Below are positions 27,730 through 37,639 of a stretch of 45,616 nucleotides of DNA, one piece after another. This DNA comes from Verrucomicrobiales bacterium (GTDB lineage: Bacteria > Verrucomicrobiota > Verrucomicrobiia > Limisphaerales > JAQGOV01): NCBI GenBank assembly GCA_028293425.1, contig JAQGOV010000111.1, positions 1 through 45,616 on the forward strand, in the 5' to 3' direction. The notes under the pieces were generated by a model. That model worked only from the letters and a program-made list of their open reading frames with translations, had not been told where the DNA came from and ran no database searches. The position numbers and the translations under genes were made by a program. Position 1 is the first letter of the stretch. Each line of letters opens with the position of its first letter.

Positions 27730-30700
27730 ATGAGGAAAATCGTCATTTTGACTTCCGTTGTCGTTTTGAATCTCTGCGGGGAAGGATTCGCCGCGGATTA
27801 CAAAGTTCCCCGAAACAAGCGCTACGATTTTCCAATCTACACCAACCAGCCCTCCGGCAAACAGCTCTCGGGGGTCTATTCCCCTTCCGGTTCGCCAGCT
27901 CTCGCCCCTGATGAAACACAAAAGAAATTTCAGGTGCCGCCTGGCTTCGAGGTTCGATTATTCGCTGCCGAGCCGGATGTCGTCAACCCCGTGGCGATGA
28001 CCTGGGACGACCGCGGCCGTCTTTGGGTGCTGGAGCTGTATGAATATCCCAAAGGCGCGCCCAAAGGAGAAAAGGGTCGGGACCGGATTAAAATCCTCGA
28101 AGACGTGGATGGCGACGGGCGCGCGGACAAGGTAACCGTTTTCGCAGATGGCTTCAGCTTGGCCACTGGCCTGGCGCTCGGCAACGGCGGTGTATATCTA
28201 GGTGCTGCTCCCAACTTCTACTTTTTGCAGGATACCAATGGCGATGACAAAGCCGATAAGGTGACCGTCCTCAAGACCGGCTTCGGGATGGAAGATCGTC
28301 ATGAACTGCTTAACGGCTTTGCCTGGGGTCCGGATGGCTGGCTTTATATGACCGAAGGAGTCTTCACGCATTCCAAGGTTCGTGACCCAAATGACCCGGA
28401 TGACACCGGGGTGCGCATGGACGCAGCTCTCGCTCGATACCGACCGGCCACCAAAAAGTTCGAAGTATTTGCCGATGGCACAAGCAATCCATGGGGAGTG
28501 GATTGGGACGAGCGGGGAGAAGCTTTTGTCAGCGCGTGTGTCATCCAGCATTTGTTCCACATGGCCCCTGGTGGACAATACAATCGCCAGGGCGGCACGT
28601 GGCCAAATCAGTATGGTTATGTGAACGACCTCCCCAGCCGGGGTTTGCCTGCTGTCGTGGACTGGCGGCATTACCGCGCTGCCCACGCGGGCATTGATAT
28701 CTACCAGGGCAACCAGTATCCAGCCGAATGGCGGGGCCTGGTATTCATCGGGAACATTCACCAAAGTGCGCTGAACCTGGATCGCCTCACCCCTGTTGGG
28801 TCCACCTATAAGGCCGAAAAGGAAACCACGCTGCTGGGACCCGCCGGGGAAACGTTGCGCAAAAAAACCGGCGAAACCGTTTCCAAAGGCGAGGATTATA
28901 AGTTTGTCGGCCCCGGCAACTTCCTGGTGAGCCGCGACACCTGGTTCCGTCCCGTCAGTAACCAAACCGGCCCCGATGGCGCCATGTGGGTGATGGATTG
29001 GTATGACAAATATCCTTGTTACCAAAATGCGCAAGCGGATCCCGAAGGTGTGGACCGCGAGCACGGACGCATTTGGCGCGTCGTGTGGGTGGGCAACCAG
29101 GCGGGTAAGCCCATCCCCAGCCGGCCGGAGAAGCAAATGAATTTGGCCAAGTTGAGTGATGACAAGTTGATTCAGTTGCTGGGCCATCCCAATGTCTGGC
29201 AACGACGTCAGGCGCAGCGCCTGCTCAAGGAGCGCTCCAATCCCGAATTGGTGGAAAAGGTCAAAGATTTCTTTGGAAAGGCCGCTTCCAACGAGGCGGC
29301 CAGGAGTGCCTTTTGGGCCCTGATGGCCATGGCTGATTTGAGAACTTCAGGTGACATCCAGACGGTGCAGCCATCTCAACGTGGGAACCTATTGGATATC
29401 TACGCGGACAGGGGGACCTCCGATGCCCAGATTTGGATGGCCCGCACCATTGGCGAGCAAAAGGATACAAGCGAGAAGGGAATATCCACCTTGCTGCAGC
29501 TGGCCCGGAACAAGGATCCGCGCGTGCGCGCCGCCAGTGCTTCGGCACTGCGCCAACTCAGCGCCGGAGAATTGACTATCGACAGCGGGGATCGGCCTTT
29601 TCGGCGAACAGAGGCGCTCATGCCGCACTTCAAGGAACTGCTGGCCCGTCCGAGCGTTGACGGTGATACGTACTATCCGCACATTGTCTGGATGGCAATG
29701 GAAGTAGCCGTAGCAGAAAATCCAGAACCCTTCTTCCCACTGCTGGCGGCAAATGAGAACTCAGCTTCAGCGTATTGCACCCGACGGGTTATGCGGCGCA
29801 TTTCGGACATCAGCGACCGTCCTACTCGCGAGAAGTATCTCAACGCCGCCTTGCATTTTGTTAGTGACATCGCGCCCAAAACCGAACTGGCCGGAGCAGC
29901 CCTTGATGGCCTCATTGAAGCGCAGAAGAGTAAGGGGGCGCCGCCCACAGTGGAACTGGGACCGATCTTTGCCAAATTGACCGCCAATCCAGCCATCGCG
30001 GATAAAGCGCGCCGTCTAGCCACCATGTTGGGCGATACCAGCGCGTCCAAAACATTGATCGCCAAAATCAATGATCCCAAGTCATCCATTGAGGATCGGC
30101 TGAAAGGGATCCAGGCAGCGAAGGAAACAAAGGACGACGGTTCCCGGGCTGAGCTTTTGAAGCTGGTGACCACTGAAAGGAATCAGCCGCTTTTAATCGA
30201 AGGCGTCCGCGCGTTGAACGCTTTCACGGGCGATGATATTGCCTATGAAGTCGTGGATGCGTGGAAAAACTTCCCGCTCCCTGCCAGGCGTTCAGCGGCG
30301 GAAGTGTTGGTCACCCGGAGCAAGTGGGCTCGGGCCTTGCTGGCCGGGGTGGAAAAGAAGGTCGTAGACCCGCAGGATATCTCAGCTACCGCCCGTCGCG
30401 CCCTCGCCCGAGCGGACGATAAAACGATCGGCGACAATGCCGACCGCCTGCTGGGACGTTACCGAGCCAGCAGCGAAGACAAGCTGAAGCTCATCGCGCA
30501 GAAGAAGAAAATGATCCTGAGCGGTACACCCGACCTGCAGGCTGGCCATGAGGTTGCGAAACGAACCTGCTTCGTTTGCCACAAACTCCACGGGGAAGGC
30601 GCCGATGTTGGCCCTGACCTGACCGGTGTGGGCCGCAGCAGCCTGGAGGCGTTGCTGCACAATGTCATTGATCCCAACGAAGTCATCGGCGCGGGCTATG

Positions 30701-31509
30701 AAACAACCGAGGTCGAACTCAAGGACGGAAGCACGGTGAGTGGACGGGTGGTAGAGGACAGCGACACCCGAATTAAACTGGTTGCTGCAGGCCCAACCGA
30801 GCAGACCATTGCCAAGAGCGACATCACCGTCGCCAATGGTAAAATGAAAATCCGGAAAACCGATTTCAGCCTCATGCCTGAGGGGTTGGAGCAAATTCCT
30901 GATGACGATTTCCGAAACCTTATTTGGTACATCCTGAACCCGCCGCAAGACAACCGGCCCTGGAGCCCAGCCTTGCGGAAAGAACTTATCGGCGATGAGG
31001 GTGAAAGGAAAAACGCCAAAGCCGACACGGATTCAAATGTCTCCTTTCGCGGACCGGGCTCTCAAGCCGGCGATGGTGAATCGGTTGCCCTTTGGAATCC
31101 CGACTGGAAAGTCACCTGCCAGCCTTTTGAAGGCGCCCCCAAAAAACTGGTCGAATATGCCGGCCGGCGCAACGTGCTCATGACCCACCCGCTAAGCCGG
31201 ACATCTCCAGCCCTGCTGGAACGAGACATTGAGGTGCCGAGTGGCCGGAAAACGACCCTGAGCTTTGCGGTGGCGTCGGATGAACGTGGTGATTGGGAGT
31301 TGCACGTCGTCGCTGACGGCAAAGTCCTTAAAAAGCAATTGGTCAATCACGAGGGAGAGCGGTGGAAGCAGGTCGTCGTAGACCTGACGTCGCTGGCAGG
31401 CAAGAACGTCCACTTGCGCTTGGAGAACGCCTCTAACGATTGGAACTGGGAGTTCGCCTACTGGAGCGAACTGCAAATCAATACTACCGAGCAGCGGGCT
31501 TCCAAATAG
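27730..31509 (+). CDS. PVC-type membrane-bound dehydrogenase/HEAT-repeat protein with c-type cytochrome domain
   Basis: Signal peptide; propeller-like N-terminal domain (VPPGFEVRLFAAEPDVVNPVAMTWDDRGRLWVLE); HEAT-like repeats; heme motif CFVCH (KRTCFVCHKLHGEGADVGPDLTGVG). Confidence 0.92.
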   Translation: MRKIVILTSVVVLNLCGEGFAADYKVPRNKRYDFPIYTNQPSGKQLSGVYSPSGSPALAPDETQKKFQVPPGFEVRLFAAEPDVVNPVAMTWDDRGRLWVLELYEYPKGAPKGEKGRDRIKILEDVDGDGRADKVTVFADGFSLATGLALGNGGVYLGAAPNFYFLQDTNGDDKADKVTVLKTGFGMEDRHELLNGFAWGPDGWLYMTEGVFTHSKVRDPNDPDDTGVRMDAALARYRPATKKFEVFADGTSNPWGVDWDERGEAFVSACVIQHLFHMAPGGQYNRQGGTWPNQYGYVNDLPSRGLPAVVDWRHYRAAHAGIDIYQGNQYPAEWRGLVFIGNIHQSALNLDRLTPVGSTYKAEKETTLLGPAGETLRKKTGETVSKGEDYKFVGPGNFLVSRDTWFRPVSNQTGPDGAMWVMDWYDKYPCYQNAQADPEGVDREHGRIWRVVWVGNQAGKPIPSRPEKQMNLAKLSDDKLIQLLGHPNVWQRRQAQRLLKERSNPELVEKVKDFFGKAASNEAARSAFWALMAMADLRTSGDIQTVQPSQRGNLLDIYADRGTSDAQIWMARTIGEQKDTSEKGISTLLQLARNKDPRVRAASASALRQLSAGELTIDSGDRPFRRTEALMPHFKELLARPSVDGDTYYPHIVWMAMEVAVAENPEPFFPLLAANENSASAYCTRRVMRRISDISDRPTREKYLNAALHFVSDIAPKTELAGAALDGLIEAQKSKGAPPTVELGPIFAKLTANPAIADKARRLATMLGDTSASKTLIAKINDPKSSIEDRLKGIQAAKETKDDGSRAELLKLVTTERNQPLLIEGVRALNAFTGDDIAYEVVDAWKNFPLPARRSAAEVLVTRSKWARALLAGVEKKVVDPQDISATARRALARADDKTIGDNADRLLGRYRASSEDKLKLIAQKKKMILSGTPDLQAGHEVAKRTCFVCHKLHGEGADVGPDLTGVGRSSLEALLHNVIDPNEVIGAGYETTEVELKDGSTVSGRVVEDSDTRIKLVAAGPTEQTIAKSDITVANGKMKIRKTDFSLMPEGLEQIPDDDFRNLIWYILNPPQDNRPWSPALRKELIGDEGERKNAKADTDSNVSFRGPGSQAGDGESVALWNPDWKVTCQPFEGAPKKLVEYAGRRNVLMTHPLSRTSPALLERDIEVPSGRKTTLSFAVASDERGDWELHVVADGKVLKKQLVNHEGERWKQVVVDLTSLAGKNVHLRLENASNDWNWEFAYWSELQINTTEQRASK

Positions 31510-31520
31510 AAAGGTTCGGT

Positions 31521-32012
31521 ATGCGTTATGTCATGAAACAAAAGGTCTTCGCCTTGGGCGATGACTTCATTATCAAGACAGCGGATGGACAGGATGCGTT
31601 CTTTGTCGATGGCAAGGCATTGAGCATCGGCGACAAACTTTCATTCCAGGACATGAACCGCAACGAACTCGCGTTTATTCGCCAGAAGCTTCTTTCCTGG
31701 GGTCCCACCTATGAAATCTATCGGAACGACCAGTTGCAGGCGGTGGTGAAGAAGAAGCTGATCACCTTCATCCACTGCCGGTTCATCGTGGATGTTCCGG
31801 GTCCCGACGACCTGGAAGCGAAAGGAAGCTTCACCGACCACAGCTATGAATTCATCCGACACGGACAAAGGGTGGCTGAAGTCTCGAAGCGCTGGTTTTC
31901 GTGGAGCGATACTTACGGAGTGGACATTGCCGAAGGTGAGGACGATGTGCTCATTTTGGCGAGCTCGGTCGTCATCGACATGGTCTGCCACGGCGACCAG
32001 GAAAAACATTAA
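31521..32012 (+). CDS. LURP-one-related (LOR/DUF567) family protein
   Basis: MRYVMKQKVFALGDDFIIKTADGQDAFFVDGKALSIGDKLSFQD and C-terminal W(F)SWSDTYGVDI. Confidence 0.85.
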   Translation: MRYVMKQKVFALGDDFIIKTADGQDAFFVDGKALSIGDKLSFQDMNRNELAFIRQKLLSWGPTYEIYRNDQLQAVVKKKLITFIHCRFIVDVPGPDDLEAKGSFTDHSYEFIRHGQRVAEVSKRWFSWSDTYGVDIAEGEDDVLILASSVVIDMVCHGDQEKH

Positions 32013-32026
32013 ACCGGTTCAACCGG

Positions 32027-33370
32027 TTAGTGCGCAACCAACGTTTCCGGGTCGATATCCGTGCTGAGGGCAGACTTCATTTCCACCGTTGTTCCCTCGC
32101 GCGCTGCTTCAACTTCCAGCGTGCCTCCGGCGGCTTTGACGAGGCCTCGGGCATGCTCGGCCATGGCGGACAACTTTTGGTCGTTGTGGTCCGGATCATG
32201 ATGGAACAGGAAAAGTTTTTTGATGCCGGATCTTAAAGCCAGGCTGACTGCTGCATCCACGCAACCATGTCCCCAGTGGATGTGGGTCTTGTATTCCTGA
32301 GCATCGTATTGGGCGTCCAGGATAAGCACGTCAGCGCCCGACAAGAATTCGAGCAGTTTGTCGTCCTGCGAACGCGCAAAGGCTTTGGTGTCCGACTCTT
32401 TGTCTCCCTTGGCTACTGTGTGGCAGGCCAGAGCGGGCTCGTGGTCGGGCATGTAAACGATAGCTCCGGCGGAGGTTAGCAGCTTATAGCCGACACAGAT
32501 GCCCGGATGATTGGCAAATGCCGCATGCACCCGTACGCGGCCAACGGAAAATTCAAGTTGCCGCAGTTCTTCGACCTGGATGTGGCTGGGCATTTCCTTG
32601 AAGCCCACCGGGAAGAATGGGCCTTCCATCTGCGACGAAAATATCCGAGCCAGTCCTTCTCGCGCACCCTCAAAACCCAGGATCCGGATCTGATGCTGGG
32701 CCTGATACGCAGGGAGGAAGAAAGGAAAGCCCTGGATATGATCCCAATGCGTGTGGGTAATCAGAATCGTCATGTTCAGCGGCTGTCCCGGAAACTCGGC
32801 GAGCAGGGAACGCCCCAGCGGGCGAATGCCGCTCCCGGAATCCAGGATGATCAGTTCTCCATCCGCGCGGACCTCTACACACGAAGTGTTGCCGCCGTAT
32901 TGCACGGTCTCAGGACCAGGTGACGGAATCGACCCGCGCACGCCCCAGAACTTTATTGAAACCGGTCCCTCCTCATGGAGTGAAGAACGTGTGGCGCTGT
33001 CTGGCCCGGCAATGACTGTGTGAGAAAGCAATTCGAGCAGCTCAGCAGGCCGCACTGGTTTGCCCAGAAAATCGTTCGCTCCGGCTTCCAGAGCGCGCTG
33101 TCGGTCCCCGGCGAAAGCCTTGGCTGAGATCGCAATGATCCGAGTGCTTTGAAGCCCCGGACTCTGCCGTAAAGCCCGGAACAGCTGGAAGCCATTCATG
33201 TTCGGAAGAAGCAGATCAGCGATAATCACCAAGGGACGCACCCGCTTCGCGATCTCCAGTCCGATATCGCCATCGCTCGCTTCGTAAATCTCCCAGCCGT
33301 TTTGCCCCAGGGTTCTGGCCAGGATCGTGCGCACCACTCTGTCGTCATCAATAAGCAAAACAGTCTTCAT
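32027..33370 (-). CDS. Response-regulator receiver fused to metallo-beta-lactamase-fold hydrolase
   Basis: MKTVLLIDDDRVVRTILARTLG receiver; KFWGVRGSIPSPGPETVQYGGNTSCVEV and ITHTHWDHIQGFPFF MBL metal-binding motif. Confidence 0.9.
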   Translation of the reverse strand: MKTVLLIDDDRVVRTILARTLGQNGWEIYEASDGDIGLEIAKRVRPLVIIADLLLPNMNGFQLFRALRQSPGLQSTRIIAISAKAFAGDRQRALEAGANDFLGKPVRPAELLELLSHTVIAGPDSATRSSLHEEGPVSIKFWGVRGSIPSPGPETVQYGGNTSCVEVRADGELIILDSGSGIRPLGRSLLAEFPGQPLNMTILITHTHWDHIQGFPFFLPAYQAQHQIRILGFEGAREGLARIFSSQMEGPFFPVGFKEMPSHIQVEELRQLEFSVGRVRVHAAFANHPGICVGYKLLTSAGAIVYMPDHEPALACHTVAKGDKESDTKAFARSQDDKLLEFLSGADVLILDAQYDAQEYKTHIHWGHGCVDAAVSLALRSGIKKLFLFHHDPDHNDQKLSAMAEHARGLVKAAGGTLEVEAAREGTTVEMKSALSTDIDPETLVAH

Positions 33371-33526
33371 CAAAAGCCGGTTACAATGCACGAAAGCGCT
33401 GGCGCAAATTAACCCGATATAAGGATCAACGGACAATTCAGGACAGTTCTTGAGCAGATCTGGTGAATGCAGAAAAGAATTCTCTGAGGAACTGGTTAAG
33501 CCAACGACGGAGGTGCCAGGCAAGAA

Positions 33527-33898
33527 TTAACCCTTGTGAATATAATCGGTAAACGGTTTGAGAAACTTGAGCTTGAGCAGCAGGACCAGTAAACCCGTAT
33601 AAAGCAAAGAAATTAGCATGTCCCTCACGAACGAACGCCAGGTGTAAGGCTTCGGTTCAGCCGCATTGGCGAGTTTGCCGATGCCGCGGTGCAACAAGAC
33701 AAAGCCGAGCACATTGGTCAGCCAATAACCCACAATGACGGCTCCATCAAATGCCGGCCGGTACACAAGTCCTATCAACCAACCGAAGCCCACCGCTAAG
33801 GGCAGGTTGACGAAAGCATCATTCCACCAGGACAGGGGCGACAGCATGAAACCCACAAAGCCAAGAATGCTGCCGTTAATTTTCCGCTTCCAACCCAC
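33527..33898 (-). CDS. Hypothetical small membrane protein
   Basis: Several hydrophobic segments; 123 aa ORF. Confidence 0.6.
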   Translation of the reverse strand: MGWKRKINGSILGFVGFMLSPLSWWNDAFVNLPLAVGFGWLIGLVYRPAFDGAVIVGYWLTNVLGFVLLHRGIGKLANAAEPKPYTWRSFVRDMLISLLYTGLLVLLLKLKFLKPFTDYIHKG

Positions 33899-33932
33899 AG
33901 GATTAAAGCATGCTCAGTCCCTAACGGCAGAA

Positions 33933-33971
33933 GCAAGCCATTGCAAACGATTTCCGTTTGCAATGGCTTGC
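33933..33971 (-). terminator. Long perfect hairpin just after leuA stop, terminator-like
   Basis: GCAAGCCATTGCAAACG / CGTTTGCAATGGCTTGC, 17-bp perfect stem, 5-nt loop; weak U-tract (TTCTGCCGTT). Confidence 0.65.
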
Positions 33972-33979
33972 GTGAATCA

Positions 33980-35548
33980 TCAAGGCTGGGGACGTTTCTT
34001 TCGCGGGGCGTGACCATTCCCGAGGAAACGATTTACCGCGTTCAAATAAGCGCGTGCGCTGGCTTCAATCACATCTGTGCTCGTCCCTTTGCCTGTCACC
34101 AATTCGCCGTCCCCAAAGTTGGCTTTAATCGTGACTTCACCCAAAGCATCCTTACCTTCAGAAACAGCGCGGAGAGCATAATCCATCAGCTTGCCCCGCG
34201 TCTCAGTGATGCGATCGATCGCTTTCAAAGCTGCATCCACGGGGCCATCCCCAATGCTGGCATCCGTGATGGGCTCAGCGTCTTTCACCGCGGTTCTCCT
34301 GAGCCGAACTGTCGCGGTCGGAATGGATTGGCTGCCGCTAGTGACGCTGAGGTAATCAAGCGACCAGACTTCGGGCACCTCGGTAATTTGACCCTCAACG
34401 AGCGCGGTCAAGTCGTCGTCATACACGAATTTCTTCTTGTCACCGATTTCTTTGAATCGTGCGAAGATACCCTGCACCTCCTGTTCGTTCATTTTGAAGC
34501 CGAGGTGCTTTAAACGGACGCTCAAAGCAGCGCGTCCGCTGTGCTTGGTCAAAGGCAACTCGGTTTGGAGCCAGCCCACTTCCCGTGGATCCATGATCTC
34601 GTAGGTTTCGCGCTTCTTGAGGATGCCGTCCTGGTGAATGCCGCTCGAATGAGCAAAAGCGTTCTCGCCCACAATGGCCTTGCTCCGCTGCACCACGAGG
34701 CCGCTCATGCGGGAAACCAGCCGTGAGGATTTTACAATTTCGCGCGTATCGACTCCGATGCTCATACCTTGGAAAAAATCGGGCCGAGTCTTGATAGCCA
34801 TGGAGATTTCCTCGAGCGCGGCGTTCCCGGCACGCTCGCCAATGCCATTAACGGTGCATTCCACTTGGCGGGCACCATTGCGAACGGCCGATAGGGAGTT
34901 CGCTACCGCAAGCCCAAGGTCATTGTGGCAATGGACGCTGATGATCGCTTTGCCATTTTGGAATTCAGGCACTGATTCGTAAAGATGCTTGATGAGAGCG
35001 CCGTATTGATCCGGAACGGCCCAGCCGACAGTGTCCGGGACGTTTACAGTGGTTGCACCCGCGGCCACAACCGCTTTGCAGACTTCCACGAGGAAATCCG
35101 GTTCCGTGCGCGAGCCATCCTCAGGCGAAAACTCTACATCGTTCACGAAAGACTTCGCGCGTTTAACCCCATCGACTGCGAGGCGGATGATCTCGTGTTG
35201 GGCCTTGCCAAGCTTGAACTCACGGTGAATCTTGGACGTGGCGAGGAAAACGTGGATGCGTCCGCGCTTTCCCGCGGGCTTCAGCGCATTTCCTGCCGCG
35301 TCAATATCCTTTCCCACGCACCGGGCGAGACCGCAAATGACAGGACCCTTGATCTCACGGGCAATGGTCTGGACCGACTCGAAATCGCCGTCGCTAATGA
35401 CAGGGAAGCCAGCCTCAATGATGTCGACCTTCAACCGGGCAAGTTGGCGGGCCACTTCCAGCTTTTCGCGCAAGTTCATGGAAGCACCAGGACATTGTTC
35501 GCCATCGCGAAGCGTTGTGTCGAAGATGAGGATACGATTATCTTTCAT
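33980..35548 (-). CDS. leuA: 2-isopropylmalate synthase / citramalate synthase family (LeuA-like)
   Basis: [73 protein letters not shown]-terminal allosteric domain. Confidence 0.95.
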   Translation of the reverse strand: MKDNRILIFDTTLRDGEQCPGASMNLREKLEVARQLARLKVDIIEAGFPVISDGDFESVQTIAREIKGPVICGLARCVGKDIDAAGNALKPAGKRGRIHVFLATSKIHREFKLGKAQHEIIRLAVDGVKRAKSFVNDVEFSPEDGSRTEPDFLVEVCKAVVAAGATTVNVPDTVGWAVPDQYGALIKHLYESVPEFQNGKAIISVHCHNDLGLAVANSLSAVRNGARQVECTVNGIGERAGNAALEEISMAIKTRPDFFQGMSIGVDTREIVKSSRLVSRMSGLVVQRSKAIVGENAFAHSSGIHQDGILKKRETYEIMDPREVGWLQTELPLTKHSGRAALSVRLKHLGFKMNEQEVQGIFARFKEIGDKKKFVYDDDLTALVEGQITEVPEVWSLDYLSVTSGSQSIPTATVRLRRTAVKDAEPITDASIGDGPVDAALKAIDRITETRGKLMDYALRAVSEGKDALGEVTIKANFGDGELVTGKGTSTDVIEASARAYLNAVNRFLGNGHAPRKKRPQP

Positions 35549-35592
35549 ATATATGTTTTGTTATGGCGGTGCGGCCTCAGCATTACAAAAGC

Positions 35593-35625
35593 AAAAACCC
35601 CACCGCCGGTTCAGGCAGTGGGGTT
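35593..35625 (-). terminator. Attenuator terminator upstream of leuA (3:4 hairpin)
   Basis: Minus strand AACCCCACTGCC-TGAACC-GGCGGTGGGGTT-TTT: 12-bp stem with one G.U pair, followed by U-run. Confidence 0.88.
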
Positions 35626-35645
35626 TGGAAACTCGTCTTAACGCG

Positions 35646-35720
35646 TCAACACCCAACCGCCGCTGTGCACAGCAGCAGCGCGCTCAGACCGAGCAGTCGA
35701 GTGTTAATATTCCAAATCAC
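35646..35720 (-). CDS. leuL: Putative Leu-rich leader peptide (VIWNINTRLLGLSALLLCTAAVGC, GTG start)
   Basis: 24 codons with 6 Leu, including CTG CTC and CTG CTG CTG; stop is 20 nt before the terminator hairpin; in-frame TGA just upstream of the GTG. Confidence 0.72.
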   Translation of the reverse strand: MIWNINTRLLGLSALLLCTAAVGC

Positions 35721-35797
35721 GGTTCAAAACATAGCACAGCGCATGCCCCGGTCAATGGAATTCTTCAATTTCCTAAGCTTTTGAGGCTCTTTTGCTT

Positions 35798-37183
35798 CTA
35801 GTCGAACATCTTGCCCGGGTTCAGAATTCCTTTTGGGTCGAGTGCGCGTCGCAGTTCGCGCATCACCCGCATCTGGGCGGCACCAGCAAATTTTGGGAGG
35901 ATCTCCTTTTTGGCAATACCCACCCCATGCTCGCCTGTCACCGTTCCGCCGAGCCGGATCGCTTCCTCGAGAATCTCACGAAATGCCTCATGCACTCGTT
36001 GCATTTCCTCCTTGTTCCGTTCGTCGGTCAGGAAGGTGGGATGTAGATTGCCATCCCCCATATGGCCGAAGGTTCCCACACGCAGCTTGTATTTTTTCGC
36101 CACCGCTTCGACATAACGAACCATGCGCGCCAGTTCGCTGCGAGGCACCGTGGCATCCTCCAGGATTGTTGTGGGAGCGAGTCGAGCCAGGGCGGAGAAA
36201 GCAGAGCGTCGTGCGTTGGCCAGTTGAGTCGCTTCGGCCTCATCCTTGGCAACACGCACTTCCATACAACCTTTTTCACGGCAGATCTTTTCCATTTGCG
36301 CCGCTTCATCCGCCACGGCTGCTGGATGCCCATCTGTTTCGATCAGGAGCAAAGCTTCGCAGTTTAGAGGCAAGCCGATTTTCGCGTAATCCTCCACGCA
36401 ATGAATCGTGGTGCGATCCAAAAACTCAAGCGTGCAGGGGATGATCTGCGCTGCGATAATGGCAGAGACAGCATCGGCTGCATGATCCATCTGGGCGAAG
36501 GTTGCCACCATGGTTTTCTTTGCAGCCGGTTTGGGAATGATTCTGAGCAACACTTTGGTAATCACCCCCAGGGTGCCTTCAGAGCCCACGAATAAATCCT
36601 TGATGGAATAACCGGCCACATCCTTCACGCATTTATTCCCGGTCCAGAGAATTTCTCCATCGGGCAACACAATTTCCAAACCCATCACGTAGTTGCGGGT
36701 GATGCCGTATTTCAGCCCCCGCAACCCGCCTGAATTCTCCGCCACGTTCCCGCCAATCGTGGAAATTTTCATCGAGCCCGGGTCCGGTGGATAGAAAAGG
36801 CCCACAGCAGCCGCGGCGTCCGCGACAGCCAGGGTAGTCACGCCCGGTTCCACGAGCATGGTGAGATTGGCTCGATCCACCTCTAGGATGCGGTTCATCT
36901 GAACGGTGCAGAGGACAATGCAGGAACTCACCGGCAGGCTGCCGCCGCTCAGGCCTGTCCCTGAACCCCGGGTGACCACGGGCACGCCGTGCTCGTTGGC
37001 CAACAGCAACACCCCTCGAATCTGTTCCGTGCTCGTGGCGAATACCACGCAGCCTGGCATCGCTTGAAGTGCGGCTGTTCCATCGAAGGAATAGGGGATA
37101 AGGTCCTCAGGCTGCGTCAGAACGTTTCTGTGACCAAGCAAACGTTTCAGGCTATCGAGCACACTTTGCGACAAATGAGTCAT
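35798..37183 (-). CDS. glcD: FAD-linked oxidase, GlcD-like (glycolate/D-lactate dehydrogenase family)
   Basis: VVTRGSGTGLSGGSLPV, DPGSMKISTIGGNVAENSGG, FGHMGDGNLHPTFL, GTVTGEHGVGIAKKE. Confidence 0.93.
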   Translation of the reverse strand: MTHLSQSVLDSLKRLLGHRNVLTQPEDLIPYSFDGTAALQAMPGCVVFATSTEQIRGVLLLANEHGVPVVTRGSGTGLSGGSLPVSSCIVLCTVQMNRILEVDRANLTMLVEPGVTTLAVADAAAAVGLFYPPDPGSMKISTIGGNVAENSGGLRGLKYGITRNYVMGLEIVLPDGEILWTGNKCVKDVAGYSIKDLFVGSEGTLGVITKVLLRIIPKPAAKKTMVATFAQMDHAADAVSAIIAAQIIPCTLEFLDRTTIHCVEDYAKIGLPLNCEALLLIETDGHPAAVADEAAQMEKICREKGCMEVRVAKDEAEATQLANARRSAFSALARLAPTTILEDATVPRSELARMVRYVEAVAKKYKLRVGTFGHMGDGNLHPTFLTDERNKEEMQRVHEAFREILEEAIRLGGTVTGEHGVGIAKKEILPKFAGAAQMRVMRELRRALDPKGILNPGKMFD

Positions 37184-37639
37184 GCGTCTTCCAGCATGGG
37201 AAAGGAATGGCGGGGGTTCAAGAGCGGAGAGGGGAAAGTGCGTTTATCGGGAATGGGCGGAAAGGAGCAGCCTGCAGTTGTTTGGGCTCGGATTCCGCTT
37301 ATGGCGCAGGATTTCGGTGCGACTCATGCGCCATGCCGATGGCTCCCCAGGACAAATTTGGGTCAAGTAACCGCAATGATAGGGAGGTGAAAACCTGAGC
37401 ACCTGTTGGGGATTCTGATGAAGGGGAGGGATTTCAAGGCAAGGGTTGTCATAGAAAGCTCAGTTTCACCTTCCAAAAATTGCGCGAGTTTGCCAAAGGC
37501 TTAGATTGATTGGGAGACGAGAACTCGCACGGGCTCCATTGGAATCCAGAGGGTGCAAATCGGAGACACTGAACAATTGGATCCGGAAACCTAGGATTCG
37601 GTCGGGCCAGCAGGGTGTCTTCCTAGAAAGGACAATATT

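Noticed and set aside
28198-29202. 334-aa antisense ORF in the cytochrome gene
   Set aside because: Overlaps strongly supported coding sequence on the other strand; no motif.
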